This document shows positions 1 through 5,679 of a stretch of 5,679 nucleotides of DNA, piece by piece. The notes under the pieces are model-generated. The model searched no databases, was not told where the DNA came from, and saw nothing but the letters and a program-made list of their open reading frames with translations. The stretch's first letter is position 1. Each line of letters begins with the position of its first letter. Position numbers and translations under genes: made by a program. This DNA is from Filomicrobium sp. (lineage in GTDB: Bacteria > Pseudomonadota > Alphaproteobacteria > Rhizobiales > Hyphomicrobiaceae), in the NCBI GenBank assembly GCA_021775655.1, contig JAJFHK010000529.1:1-5679 (forward strand), written 5' to 3'.

Positions 1-1575
1 GTGATGAGCATTGAAGCGATCATGCATCTGGTGCTCGGGCTGTTGATTGCCGTCTTTGCCGGCCTGATGGTTCTGCCCGCCTACAAGCGGCGAACCGTAC
101 GGATGACAACTGACGCTATCAAGCGTTCCATGCCACTTACCGAAGCAGAGATTCGGGCAGACAAGGACCGGCTGCGTGCCGAATATGTACTCACGCAGCA
201 TGAACTCGAAAGCAAGCTAGAGAAGGTCAGCCTGACCAACGCTCGTCAGCGCGTCGAGATTAACCGGCGTGATGCGGCGATAACAGCGCTTGAAGAAGAC
301 ATTGAGCGCATGCGTTCTTCGCTCGAAGAGCACGCTAATGCTCACCGGGTGCTTGAGCAAACGATCATGGACCGATTGCCTCGCGTGGAGTCTCGCCTCG
401 CCGAAGCGCGCCGTCTGGTTCTTCAACGCGATCGGGAAATCGCGCAGCTATCGCAAACCGCAGAACGCCAGGGCCGTGCGCTCGAAGATGCCAACCAGAT
501 CAACACCAAGGGCCGGGACGAAGTTTTACGGTTGAATGCCGCCCTTGCCACGCGGGCATCGCGTGGCCGCGACACTTACGGTGATGATCGCCAGGATGGT
601 GAAATCGCACTGCGCACCGAACTTGAAGGGTTACGCGCCAAAACACGCGAACAGGCTTCGATGATTGCTCGGTTGCAAGGGTTGCTGGGGCGTACTGGTG
701 GGCGCGTTGGTATTGGCGGTACAGGACGGCCTGGCGAGGGTTTGAGCGCGCAACTGATGAATGACGGCAACAGCGAGCCGCTGGCGTTGCGCAGCGCGGA
801 TGAGGAGATTGCGCGGCTCAGGACGGAGCTTGGGGAGGCCGAGGCGCGACTTCGCTCGCTGCAGAATTCTGCCGATGCCGAACATGAATCCGCGACGCAG
901 CTCGATACGCAAATCGCAAGTCTTAAGTCGAGCAATGAGGACAAGCAATCTGAGCTGCGCCAATTACGTGCTGAATTGTCAGCCTACAAGGATGCTGAGC
1001 GTGACGACAAAGGTTTGCGCGAAGGCAAAACCGCGATGCGAGCCAAGATCGCCTCGTTGGAGTCGAAGACCAAGGAGCAGACGGAAATGGTCCAGAGGCT
1101 GCGTGCTGAAATTGCAGCGGCCAATGAGCGGACCGCGCGACAGGCGGCGCACTTCACTGATGAGCTGCGCAGGCTTGGAGCGGGATCTTATCAGACTTCA
1201 GCGTCTCCGCGTCGAGGACGAGGCGAAGCTCCGTCCCGGAAGCCGTTGAGTGAGCGGATCACCGAACCTGGTCCTGGTGAGAATAGGGTGGCTCAAGCTG
1301 AAACCGGTAGCCTGAAGCGGGCGTCAGGTTTTTTGCGGGCCCTGGGTGGCGGTGGTACTGCAGCGGCAGCTAATCAGGAAGATGCTGTTGCCGTGGCAAG
1401 CGCAGTGTCGTCAGCAACCGCCGAATCTACGGGTGGTGCCGAGAACGGAAAAGGCGCAAGCGCGTCAGCTGCGACAGCGGCTGAATCTACTGGTTCCCCT
1501 GCTGAACCCGCTAAGAAAACCCCCCGCCGCGGAGGCCTTCTTGAGCGCATTATTCGGGCAGATAACGCTGATTAG
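1..1575 (+). CDS. Membrane-anchored coiled-coil protein of unknown function
   Basis: Function is unknown. Residues 4-27 form one hydrophobic helix followed by a basic stretch (YKRRTVR, 28-34), which suggests an inner-membrane anchor with the rest of the protein in the cytoplasm. Residues about 46-185 and 264-392 are rich in Glu, Arg, Ala and Leu with heptad-like spacing, so long coiled coils are likely. A Gly-rich break (about 230-247) separates them. Residues about 395-505 are low complexity (Ala, Ser, Thr, Gly) with two copies of AESTG, and the protein ends in a basic segment (KKTPRR, then GGLLERIIR). A motif near 200-230 recurs at 342-372. GTG at base 1 and ATG at base 4 are both possible starts. 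The upstream region is not visible, so ribosome-site evidence is absent and the start could lie further upstream. I recall similar proteins in Bradyrhizobium relatives. A structural or scaffold role at the envelope is inference only. Confidence 0.88.
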   Translation: MMSIEAIMHLVLGLLIAVFAGLMVLPAYKRRTVRMTTDAIKRSMPLTEAEIRADKDRLRAEYVLTQHELESKLEKVSLTNARQRVEINRRDAAITALEEDIERMRSSLEEHANAHRVLEQTIMDRLPRVESRLAEARRLVLQRDREIAQLSQTAERQGRALEDANQINTKGRDEVLRLNAALATRASRGRDTYGDDRQDGEIALRTELEGLRAKTREQASMIARLQGLLGRTGGRVGIGGTGRPGEGLSAQLMNDGNSEPLALRSADEEIARLRTELGEAEARLRSLQNSADAEHESATQLDTQIASLKSSNEDKQSELRQLRAELSAYKDAERDDKGLREGKTAMRAKIASLESKTKEQTEMVQRLRAEIAAANERTARQAAHFTDELRRLGAGSYQTSASPRRGRGEAPSRKPLSERITEPGPGENRVAQAETGSLKRASGFLRALGGGGTAAAANQEDAVAVASAVSSATAESTGGAENGKGASASAATAAESTGSPAEPAKKTPRRGGLLERIIRADNAD

Positions 1576-1703
1576 GCGCACTAACCCACATTTCGTGCAA
1601 TAGTTCGACGCCCGGCGATGCTAATCAGTCAGGGGCATACAATTTCGCTCGGGCGGAAAGTGGTTTTTCGACCTTTGAGCCCGGTTACGTGATGTGTCGT
1701 TCT

Positions 1704-1710
1704 AGGGGGG
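1704..1710 (+). promoter_or_regulatory. Ribosome binding site of the 115-residue membrane protein
   Basis: A purine run, AGGGGGG, ends four bases before the ATG at 1715. It is the only Shine-Dalgarno-like sequence near this start, and it supports the short ORF being a real gene. The spacing is slightly tight. Confidence 0.55.
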
Positions 1711-1714
1711 CGTT

Positions 1715-2062
1715 ATGCAACAGGTTATCAATCAGCTCGGCCAACTTCTGCAGCAGATCATTGCAATGCTGGTGAAGTTTTTTCAGCTCGTGTGGACATG
1801 GTCGTTCGGGCAAATCGTTTCGGTATTCCAATCGGACTGGCAGTCGTTGCCAATTTGGAAAATCGTGGTTCTGGTCGCCGTTTGCGCAGGTATCGTCTAT
1901 GTCCTCTACAAGGCAGTCATTCTGTTGTGGGGAGCAGCTGAGGCAATACTCAAAGCTTTCATCGCTTTGCTAGGCGTGCTGGTGAGTATCCTGCCCTACA
2001 TCGTCATTGCCGGAGTGATTGCAGCCGCAGGTGGATACGTTATCCAAAACGTAAATTTCTAA
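1715..2062 (+). CDS. Small conserved membrane protein, function unknown
   Basis: A 115-residue protein whose function I do not recognise. Residues 1-40 form a Gln-, Leu- and aromatic-rich, probably amphipathic helix region containing the motif WTWSFGQIVSVFQSDW (27-42). Residues about 48-72 are a strong transmembrane helix, and about 79-108 are a second hydrophobic stretch ending in a Gly/Ala-rich segment (AGVIAAAGG). There is no signal-peptide cleavage site and no catalytic motif. The ATG follows a purine-rich ribosome site by four bases. The gene sits 139 bases downstream of the coiled-coil gene on the same strand and faces a minus-strand block, so it may have its own promoter or be read with the upstream gene. 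I recall similar short proteins in Bradyrhizobium and relatives. The composition and membrane pattern make a chance ORF unlikely. Confidence 0.82.
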   Translation: MQQVINQLGQLLQQIIAMLVKFFQLVWTWSFGQIVSVFQSDWQSLPIWKIVVLVAVCAGIVYVLYKAVILLWGAAEAILKAFIALLGVLVSILPYIVIAGVIAAAGGYVIQNVNF

Positions 2063-2189
2063 GCGGCAATGGTTTCGGTTCGCCGTTCTTGCGGGCTGTG
2101 ATTGTGAGCGCCGGGCCAGAAACTGTGCTGCCTCGAAAACGCATCGCGATACGTGTGTGCCCATCGATTTATCCGATTGCTGCTGCGCT

Positions 2190-2864
2190 CTAACTGGTAT
2201 GCGTAGTACGTGGCCAAGCGATCGCGAGGATTGCAAGTGCCAACAAGACTGGAGCGATTGCGAAGTCGCTTCGCCCGAGCGTCGATAATGTCAGGGCCGT
2301 GACTACACACCACATTGCAGGTATCAGTGCAGAAACCAGTCGGACTCTGCCGTTGAGCAAGGCTATCGCGCCAAGTGATGCGACGGCCGTCGGATCCGGA
2401 GTAAGTCCGAAAAATTGCGCTCCTCTCATGCTGGTGCCGGTGGCTACTTCAATCACTGGATAAAGGAGGCCAGAAGTCAGCACGCCGACCCCAATAGTGT
2501 GGGCGACCCGGTGGTTGGTTGAAGAGATCAGTCCCGTGGCTCCACGCAGCCCGAGTAGAATTAGCAAGGCACCTTGAATTCCTGCGAGGGGCGCAATGTA
2601 AGAGCCGAGCCAATTGATCGTTTGGTAACGCCCGAGAAAGAACGCGCCTCCAACCACAAGCCATGCAGCACCAAGAATCAAGAATGCAATGCGCGTGCTG
2701 GCAGGCGTACCCCGTACAAGAAGAATCAGCACGGCTGCGCCAAGTCCCAACGACACGAGCTGCGCTGGCCAAAAATCTTGATTGTGCAGAACGAAGAGGC
2801 GCTCGTAGACCTGTGGAGAGAACAGTAGAAAATCGGACAGGGAGTAGCTCGACCAATCCCCCAT
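2190..2864 (-). CDS. DUF6064-type multi-pass inner-membrane protein
   Basis: A 224-residue integral membrane protein with about six or seven hydrophobic helices, near residues 34-51, 57-77, 89-107, 121-138, 158-171, 175-194 and 201-217. The N-terminal part (MGDWSSYSLSDFLLFSPQVY) and the later FFGLTPDPTAVASLG segment (151-165) match my memory of DUF6064, a family of unknown function. An upstream in-frame start at 2984 would overlap the reductase gene by over 100 bases and add a non-conserved Arg-rich leader. The ATG at 2862-2864 lies one base after the reductase stop (TGA G ATG) and gives the family-like N-terminus, so I chose it. Only a weak GAG precedes it, which fits translation by coupling to the reductase gene. 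A shared task with the exported reductase is inferred from this arrangement. It could be a membrane partner or electron donor, but no haem- or quinone-binding motif is evident. Confidence 0.82.
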   Translation of the reverse strand: MGDWSSYSLSDFLLFSPQVYERLFVLHNQDFWPAQLVSLGLGAAVLILLVRGTPASTRIAFLILGAAWLVVGGAFFLGRYQTINWLGSYIAPLAGIQGALLILLGLRGATGLISSTNHRVAHTIGVGVLTSGLLYPVIEVATGTSMRGAQFFGLTPDPTAVASLGAIALLNGRVRLVSALIPAMWCVVTALTLSTLGRSDFAIAPVLLALAILAIAWPRTTHTS

Positions 2865-2865
2865 C

Positions 2866-3786
2866 TCAAAGCTGCGCAATATGATCGATGATGGTCTTGC
2901 GCATAGTTGAGTCCGGCAACGGGCCAGCTGCGGATTCAAGATTCTCTTTGACGTGGTCGATGCGCGTCGTCGCGGGAATGGCACAGGTAACCGCCGGATG
3001 TGAAATGACGAATTTCAAGAGCAGCTGTGGCCAGTTCCGTGCACCGATCTCTGAAGCAATTTTTGGCAGTGGTTTTCCTGAGAAGCGCGCAATAAGTGAG
3101 CCACGCTGAAATGGACGGTTGACGATTACTGCGATACCGCGTTCGCGTGCCAGCGGGAGAAGTCGATTCTCGGGTTCTCGGTCGAGCACATTGTAGGTTA
3201 ACTGCACGAAGTCGATATCCTGGCTCATCATGATCTCTTCGAGGTCGCCGTGACGGCGGCCATGAGACGTTGTGATGCCGACGTACCTGATTTCCTTCCT
3301 GGCCTTCTTCTCCTGCAACATTTCGAGATGGGCGCGCCATGACAGGAGGTTATGCACCTGCATGAGGTCCATGATTTTCAGCCGCCAGAGGTTGCGCGTT
3401 TCAGTAAATTGGGTCGGGCCTTCGGACTTTGAAGAAGTCCAAATCTTGTCGGCTGAAAATGCAGATTCTGGGAAGCCGAGTTTTTCGAGCGCAAACCCGA
3501 TGGTCGCCTGTGAAGACCCGTACATCGGCGACGAGTCGATCAATCTTCCGCCGCTCTCGAAGAATGCTGCGATCACATCGGCACTGGCGTCGAGAAGCTT
3601 CGGGTCGTTGCCGACATTAAAAGTGATCCAGCTGCCGAGGCCGACGATCGGTAAAACTTCCCCTGTCGATGGAATTTGCCGCGTGAGAGGAAGTGCCTGA
3701 GTTTTCGCAGAAAGGCCTCCCGGGGTCAGTCCTGCAACCGTTGCGGCGGCGGTTCCTTGTAGGATCGTTCTGCGACTAAACTGCAT
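2866..3786 (-). CDS. Tat-exported aldo/keto reductase
   Basis: A 306-residue aldo/keto reductase, an NAD(P)H-linked carbonyl reductase of TIM-barrel fold. The N-terminus MQFSRRTILQG carries a twin-arginine motif (R5, R6), then a hydrophobic Ala-rich stretch and a plausible signal cleavage near residues 27-31, so the folded enzyme is probably sent to the periplasm by Tat. The family catalytic tetrad is present: D84 and Y89 (DSSPMYG), K114 (ADKIWT) and H145 (MQVHN). QLTYN (195-199) and the cofactor-side motif IPATTR...HVKENL (270-283) also fit. The alternative start two codons upstream (3792) directly abuts the GGGGG ribosome site, so the ATG at 3784-3786 is preferred. It lies downstream of tRNA-Glu on the same strand and is coupled to the DUF6064 gene. 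The substrate cannot be told. A periplasmic NADPH enzyme is unusual, because the cofactor must be loaded before export. Confidence 0.92.
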   Translation of the reverse strand: MQFSRRTILQGTAAATVAGLTPGGLSAKTQALPLTRQIPSTGEVLPIVGLGSWITFNVGNDPKLLDASADVIAAFFESGGRLIDSSPMYGSSQATIGFALEKLGFPESAFSADKIWTSSKSEGPTQFTETRNLWRLKIMDLMQVHNLLSWRAHLEMLQEKKARKEIRYVGITTSHGRRHGDLEEIMMSQDIDFVQLTYNVLDREPENRLLPLARERGIAVIVNRPFQRGSLIARFSGKPLPKIASEIGARNWPQLLLKFVISHPAVTCAIPATTRIDHVKENLESAAGPLPDSTMRKTIIDHIAQL

Positions 3787-3792
3787 CGCCAT

Positions 3793-3797
3793 CCCCC
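3793..3797 (-). promoter_or_regulatory. Ribosome binding site deciding the reductase start
   Basis: On the minus strand GGGGG directly precedes one ATG (3790-3792) and lies six bases before a second in-frame ATG (3784-3786). Only the second has workable spacing, which favours the protein beginning MQFSRR. Confidence 0.5.
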
Positions 3798-3904
3798 ATT
3801 CGGGTTCTTACATCAAACATGCGCCTATCAGCTTCTTGATAATACCAGATGGGTGGCCGCGCGGAAATTGCGATGGTCGGCACAAGTTTCGATCAGGGCA
3901 AAGT

Positions 3905-3979
3905 TGGCGTCCCGTACGGGGTTCGAACCCGTGTTACCAGCGTGAGAGGCTAGCGTCCTAACCACTAGACGAACGGGAC
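3905..3979 (-). tRNA. tRNA-Glu (anticodon CTC)
   Basis: On the minus strand the segment folds as a full cloverleaf. The acceptor stem GTCCCGT pairs with ACGGGAC (3909-3915). The anticodon stem CTAGC/GCTGG encloses the loop CTCTCAC with anticodon CTC at 3944-3946, which reads the codon GAG. The T arm has the GTTCGAAC pattern. A G discriminator (3908) is followed by an encoded CCA (3905-3907). The D-arm sequence TCGTCTAGTGGTTAGGAC is typical of bacterial tRNA-Glu. The total is 75 nucleotides including CCA, normal for this tRNA. It lies between the DUF6476-like gene and the reductase, all on the same strand. Confidence 0.97.
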
Positions 3980-3992
3980 AGTGGCGACAACG

Positions 3993-4021
3993 TATGTGGG
4001 AGCGGGGTCGAAATTCTGCAA
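3993..4021 (-). promoter_or_regulatory. Possible tRNA-Glu promoter
   Basis: On the minus strand TTGCAG (4016-4021) and CACATA (3993-3998) are separated by 17 bases and lie just before the tRNA 5' end at 3979. The -35-like element matches TTGACA moderately, while the -10 match is poor. Position is the main argument, and this is a weak call. Confidence 0.28.
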
Positions 4022-4051
4022 GCAGTGCTTGTCTATGTGGGCAGTGCGTTT

Positions 4052-4513
4052 TTAGTTTGCGCCGGGGGCGAAGCGCCATTTCTTAAGAACTGCGCCGCTG
4101 TTGGCATCGATTACCATCATGCCGGTGCCGCGCGTATCCTGGAATCGAACCATCACGGTTCCGTCTTTCATAGGTTGAATGTCCTCAACGACCGCGCCCG
4201 GTGGCAGTTCGATAATCTGTTCAATTGCGGCGTTGGCCGGTGGGACAGCTACCGGAGCGGAGGTAGACGCACCTGAAAGGACCGCAGAGTTCTGACCTTC
4301 GGGCTGATATAGAGTCAGGTAGGCTATGCGCGCGATGACGGTCGCAAAGCCCAGCACGACAAAGATGCCGAGCACGATGACAAGGATTTGCAGGCGCGCA
4401 ACGTTTTTGGGATGGTTTACCCAGGATCGAAAATCGGGATCTTTCGATTGCGGGGCTGATTGATTGTGTTGCGGATGGGCCTTGTCATTATTTTCGTGCG
4501 CGTGCTTTGTCAT
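4052..4513 (-). CDS. Single-pass membrane protein, DUF6476-like
   Basis: A 153-residue protein of unknown function. The N-terminal 40 residues are hydrophilic and His-rich (MTKHAHENNDKAHPQHNQ). Residues about 41-63 (LQILVIVLGIFVVLGFATVI and following) form one transmembrane helix with Lys and Arg just before it, implying N-terminus inside and C-terminus in the periplasm. The outer part has a Pro/Ala/Ser linker (about 78-97) and a small beta-rich domain, ELPPGAVVEDI then GTVMVRFQ and GMMVIDANSGAVLKKW (102-147). This layout, and the divergent position next to rluD, match my memory of DUF6476 in alphaproteobacteria. An in-frame ATG at 4541-4543 would add ten residues but has no ribosome site. 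The ATG at 4511-4513 has only a weak AGG upstream, so the start is uncertain. It lies 72 bases before tRNA-Glu on the same strand. Confidence 0.8.
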   Translation of the reverse strand: MTKHAHENNDKAHPQHNQSAPQSKDPDFRSWVNHPKNVARLQILVIVLGIFVVLGFATVIARIAYLTLYQPEGQNSAVLSGASTSAPVAVPPANAAIEQIIELPPGAVVEDIQPMKDGTVMVRFQDTRGTGMMVIDANSGAVLKKWRFAPGAN

Positions 4514-4556
4514 CGTATGGATGGCCTGTTCCTCATACCGCATTAAAATTCAAGAA

Positions 4557-4561
4557 AAGGA
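4557..4561 (+). promoter_or_regulatory. Ribosome binding site deciding the rluD start
   Basis: AAGGA lies eight bases before a TTG at 4570-4572. No in-frame ATG exists near the 5' end of rluD, and this site singles out TTG 4570 over a further TTG at 4507, which would overlap the divergent gene. Confidence 0.6.
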
Positions 4562-4569
4562 ATCCGGGG

Positions 4570-5562
4570 TTGAACCCAACGACACGCGAACTCTTCGTCA
4601 GTGAGGAAGAGGCCGGCGAACGGATCGACCGTTGGCTTGCCGCGAAAATTCCAGAGCTAAGCCGGTCGCGGATCCAGACCCTGATCAAGTCTGGGGCGGT
4701 AACGTCCAGCGGCGGGACGATAGGGGACGCTGGGGAGCGGGTCAAACCCGGTCGCAGCTATTCGATAAGCGTTCCTGAAGCTGAGGAAGCGACGCCGCGC
4801 GGCGAGGACATCGCGCTCGATGTCGTCTTTGAAGACAACGACTTGATCGTGATTGACAAGCCGGCCGGACTTGTCGTTCACCCGGCGCCGGGACATGCTA
4901 CCGGCACGCTCGTCAACGCGTTGATACGACATTGCGGAGCCGGCTTGTCAGGAATCGGTGGCGTTAAGAGGCCAGGTATCGTGCACCGGCTCGACAAGGA
5001 TACCTCCGGACTTTTGGTCGTTGCCAAGAACGATGCCGCGCACAAGTCGCTGTCGGAACAATTTGCCGAACATGGTCGCGACGGGCGTCTGCACCGAGCG
5101 TACAAAGCGTTGTGCTGGGGCGTTCCGGACCGGCCGAGTGGGATTGTCGATGCTCCTTTGGGGCGTAGCCAAGCCAATCGCAAGAAGATGGCGGTGGTCG
5201 CGGAAAAATTCGGGCGATCTGCCAGGACGCATTATCATGTGGAGGAGATTTTCGCGGATACCGACGGGCAGCCGTTCGTGTCCTTGATGCGGCTCGAACT
5301 TGAAACCGGGCGCACTCACCAAATCCGCGTTCACATGGCTCACATCCGGCATCCGGTTCTGGGTGACCCGGTTTATGGAGCTGGCTTCAAAGCGAGTGCA
5401 AGGCGGCTAGGTGATGATGCGCGCGATGTTTTGAACCGGCTTCGACGGCAGGCGCTGCATGCTGCGGAGCTGGGCTTCGAGCATCCGATTAGCGGCGAGG
5501 CTAAATTCTTTGACAGCCCGCTACCAGACGACATGAAGCGTCTGATTTCAGCCCTGACGTAA
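4570..5562 (+). CDS. rluD: Ribosomal large subunit pseudouridine synthase, RluD type
   Basis: A 330-residue enzyme of the RluA family. RluD converts uridines of the helix 69 loop of 23S rRNA (E. coli U1911, U1915 and U1917) to pseudouridine, which aids 50S assembly and ribosome function in the cytoplasm. An S4-like RNA-binding domain occupies residues about 17-64 (ERIDRWLAAKIPELSRSRIQ). The catalytic domain begins near 85, with VFEDNDLIVIDKPAGLVVHP (86-105). It contains the signature GIVHRLDKDTSGLLVVAK (136-153) with the catalytic aspartate expected at D142. RLELETGRTHQIRVHMAHI (241-259) and GDPVYG (265-270) are further family motifs, and ALHAAELGFEHP ends the fold. Length fits the usual 320-330 residues. 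TTG 4570 was chosen because of the AAGGA site upstream; an upstream TTG at 4507 would add 21 residues and overlap the divergent gene. RluC-type specificity is possible but the S4 domain, length and context favour RluD. Confidence 0.93.
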   Translation: MNPTTRELFVSEEEAGERIDRWLAAKIPELSRSRIQTLIKSGAVTSSGGTIGDAGERVKPGRSYSISVPEAEEATPRGEDIALDVVFEDNDLIVIDKPAGLVVHPAPGHATGTLVNALIRHCGAGLSGIGGVKRPGIVHRLDKDTSGLLVVAKNDAAHKSLSEQFAEHGRDGRLHRAYKALCWGVPDRPSGIVDAPLGRSQANRKKMAVVAEKFGRSARTHYHVEEIFADTDGQPFVSLMRLELETGRTHQIRVHMAHIRHPVLGDPVYGAGFKASARRLGDDARDVLNRLRRQALHAAELGFEHPISGEAKFFDSPLPDDMKRLISALT

Positions 5563-5584
5563 TCGGCTGTCCGGAGTGCCTGGA

Positions 5585-5679
5585 TTATTCTGGAAGCGCC
5601 GGTTCAAACTTGGTTTTGGCACCGTACGATTCGGGAACCAATTTTCGAATGAGTTCGTTGAAGCTCTTAGAATTCACAG
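5585..5679 (-). CDS. C-terminal end of an unidentified protein (partial)
   Basis: Reading the minus strand in from the right edge, one frame stays open for 30 codons and ends with TAA at 5585-5587. It gives a plausible soluble C-terminus that includes SFNELIRKLVPESYGAK and ends in KFEPALPE. It is convergent with rluD, with a 22-base gap between the two stop codons, a spacing typical of real neighbouring genes. The fragment is too short to name. The start and most of the gene lie outside the window. It could still be a chance open frame. Confidence 0.5.
   Translation of the reverse strand, partial: VNSKSFNELIRKLVPESYGAKTKFEPALPE

Noticed and set aside
576..1249. Overlapping open frames on both strands inside the coiled-coil gene
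   Set aside because: They are Arg/Ser-rich shadow frames with no family motifs and no ribosome sites, while the main frame has clear coiled-coil periodicity.
1416..1500. Repeated AESTG-coding segments in the tail of the coiled-coil gene
   Set aside because: Two short copies with different codons in a low-complexity tail, not a true tandem repeat array.
2063..2189. Terminator between the convergent genes
   Set aside because: Only a short imperfect GCGGC/GCCG pairing near 2064-2090 was found, with no T-run on either strand.
2865..2984. N-terminal extension of the DUF6064-type gene to a start at 2984
   Set aside because: It overlaps the reductase coding region by over 100 bases and adds an Arg-rich leader unlike the family. 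The ATG at 2864 gives the expected N-terminus.
3272..3700. Plus-strand open frame of 142 codons
   Set aside because: It is antisense to the reductase, whose catalytic motifs show that the minus frame is the real gene.
3911..3920. Perfect palindrome CCCGTACGGG
   Set aside because: It is explained by the junction of the acceptor and T stems of tRNA-Glu.
3905..3979. tRNA-Glu as an integration site for a mobile element
   Set aside because: No integrase gene is present and I found no second copy of the tRNA 3' end in the window.
1..5679. Mobile elements, CRISPR arrays, defence or phage genes
   Set aside because: No transposase, integrase, regular direct repeats or recognisable defence domains were seen on either strand.

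Overview
This window looks like an ordinary chromosomal segment of an alphaproteobacterium, most likely of the order Hyphomicrobiales near Bradyrhizobium, Afipia, Nitrobacter or Rhodopseudomonas. The evidence is the gene set: a large coiled-coil membrane protein and a small two-helix membrane protein that I recall from that group, and a DUF6476-type membrane protein divergent from an RluD-type pseudouridine synthase, a neighbourhood I associate with alphaproteobacteria. These are recollections of families, not search results.

Layout. Positions 1-1575 (+) hold a 523-524 residue protein with one N-terminal membrane helix, long coiled coils and a low-complexity tail. After a 139-base gap, 1715-2062 (+) encodes a 115-residue membrane protein of unknown function. 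A 127-base gap separates it from a convergent minus-strand block. That block, read from right to left, is tRNA-Glu(CTC) at 3905-3979, a Tat-exported aldo/keto reductase (2866-3786) and a multi-pass DUF6064-type membrane protein (2190-2864). One base separates the reductase stop from the DUF6064 start, so those two are almost certainly co-translated. To the right, 4052-4513 (-) encodes a single-pass membrane protein (DUF6476-like), and divergent from it 4570-5562 (+) encodes RluD, the 23S rRNA pseudouridine synthase. The last 95 bases carry the C-terminal end of another minus-strand gene that runs out of the window.

How the genes relate. tRNA-Glu and RluD serve translation. The reductase and the DUF6064 protein form a probable two-gene envelope unit, with the reductase in the periplasm and its partner in the inner membrane. 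The two left-hand genes and the DUF6476-like gene encode conserved envelope proteins without assigned function. I saw no mobile element, CRISPR array, phage gene or defence system, and no clear case for a new multi-gene system. The most interesting points are the coupled Tat-reductase/DUF6064 pair and an internal duplicated motif in the coiled-coil protein. No stretch over 300 bases lacks a gene.
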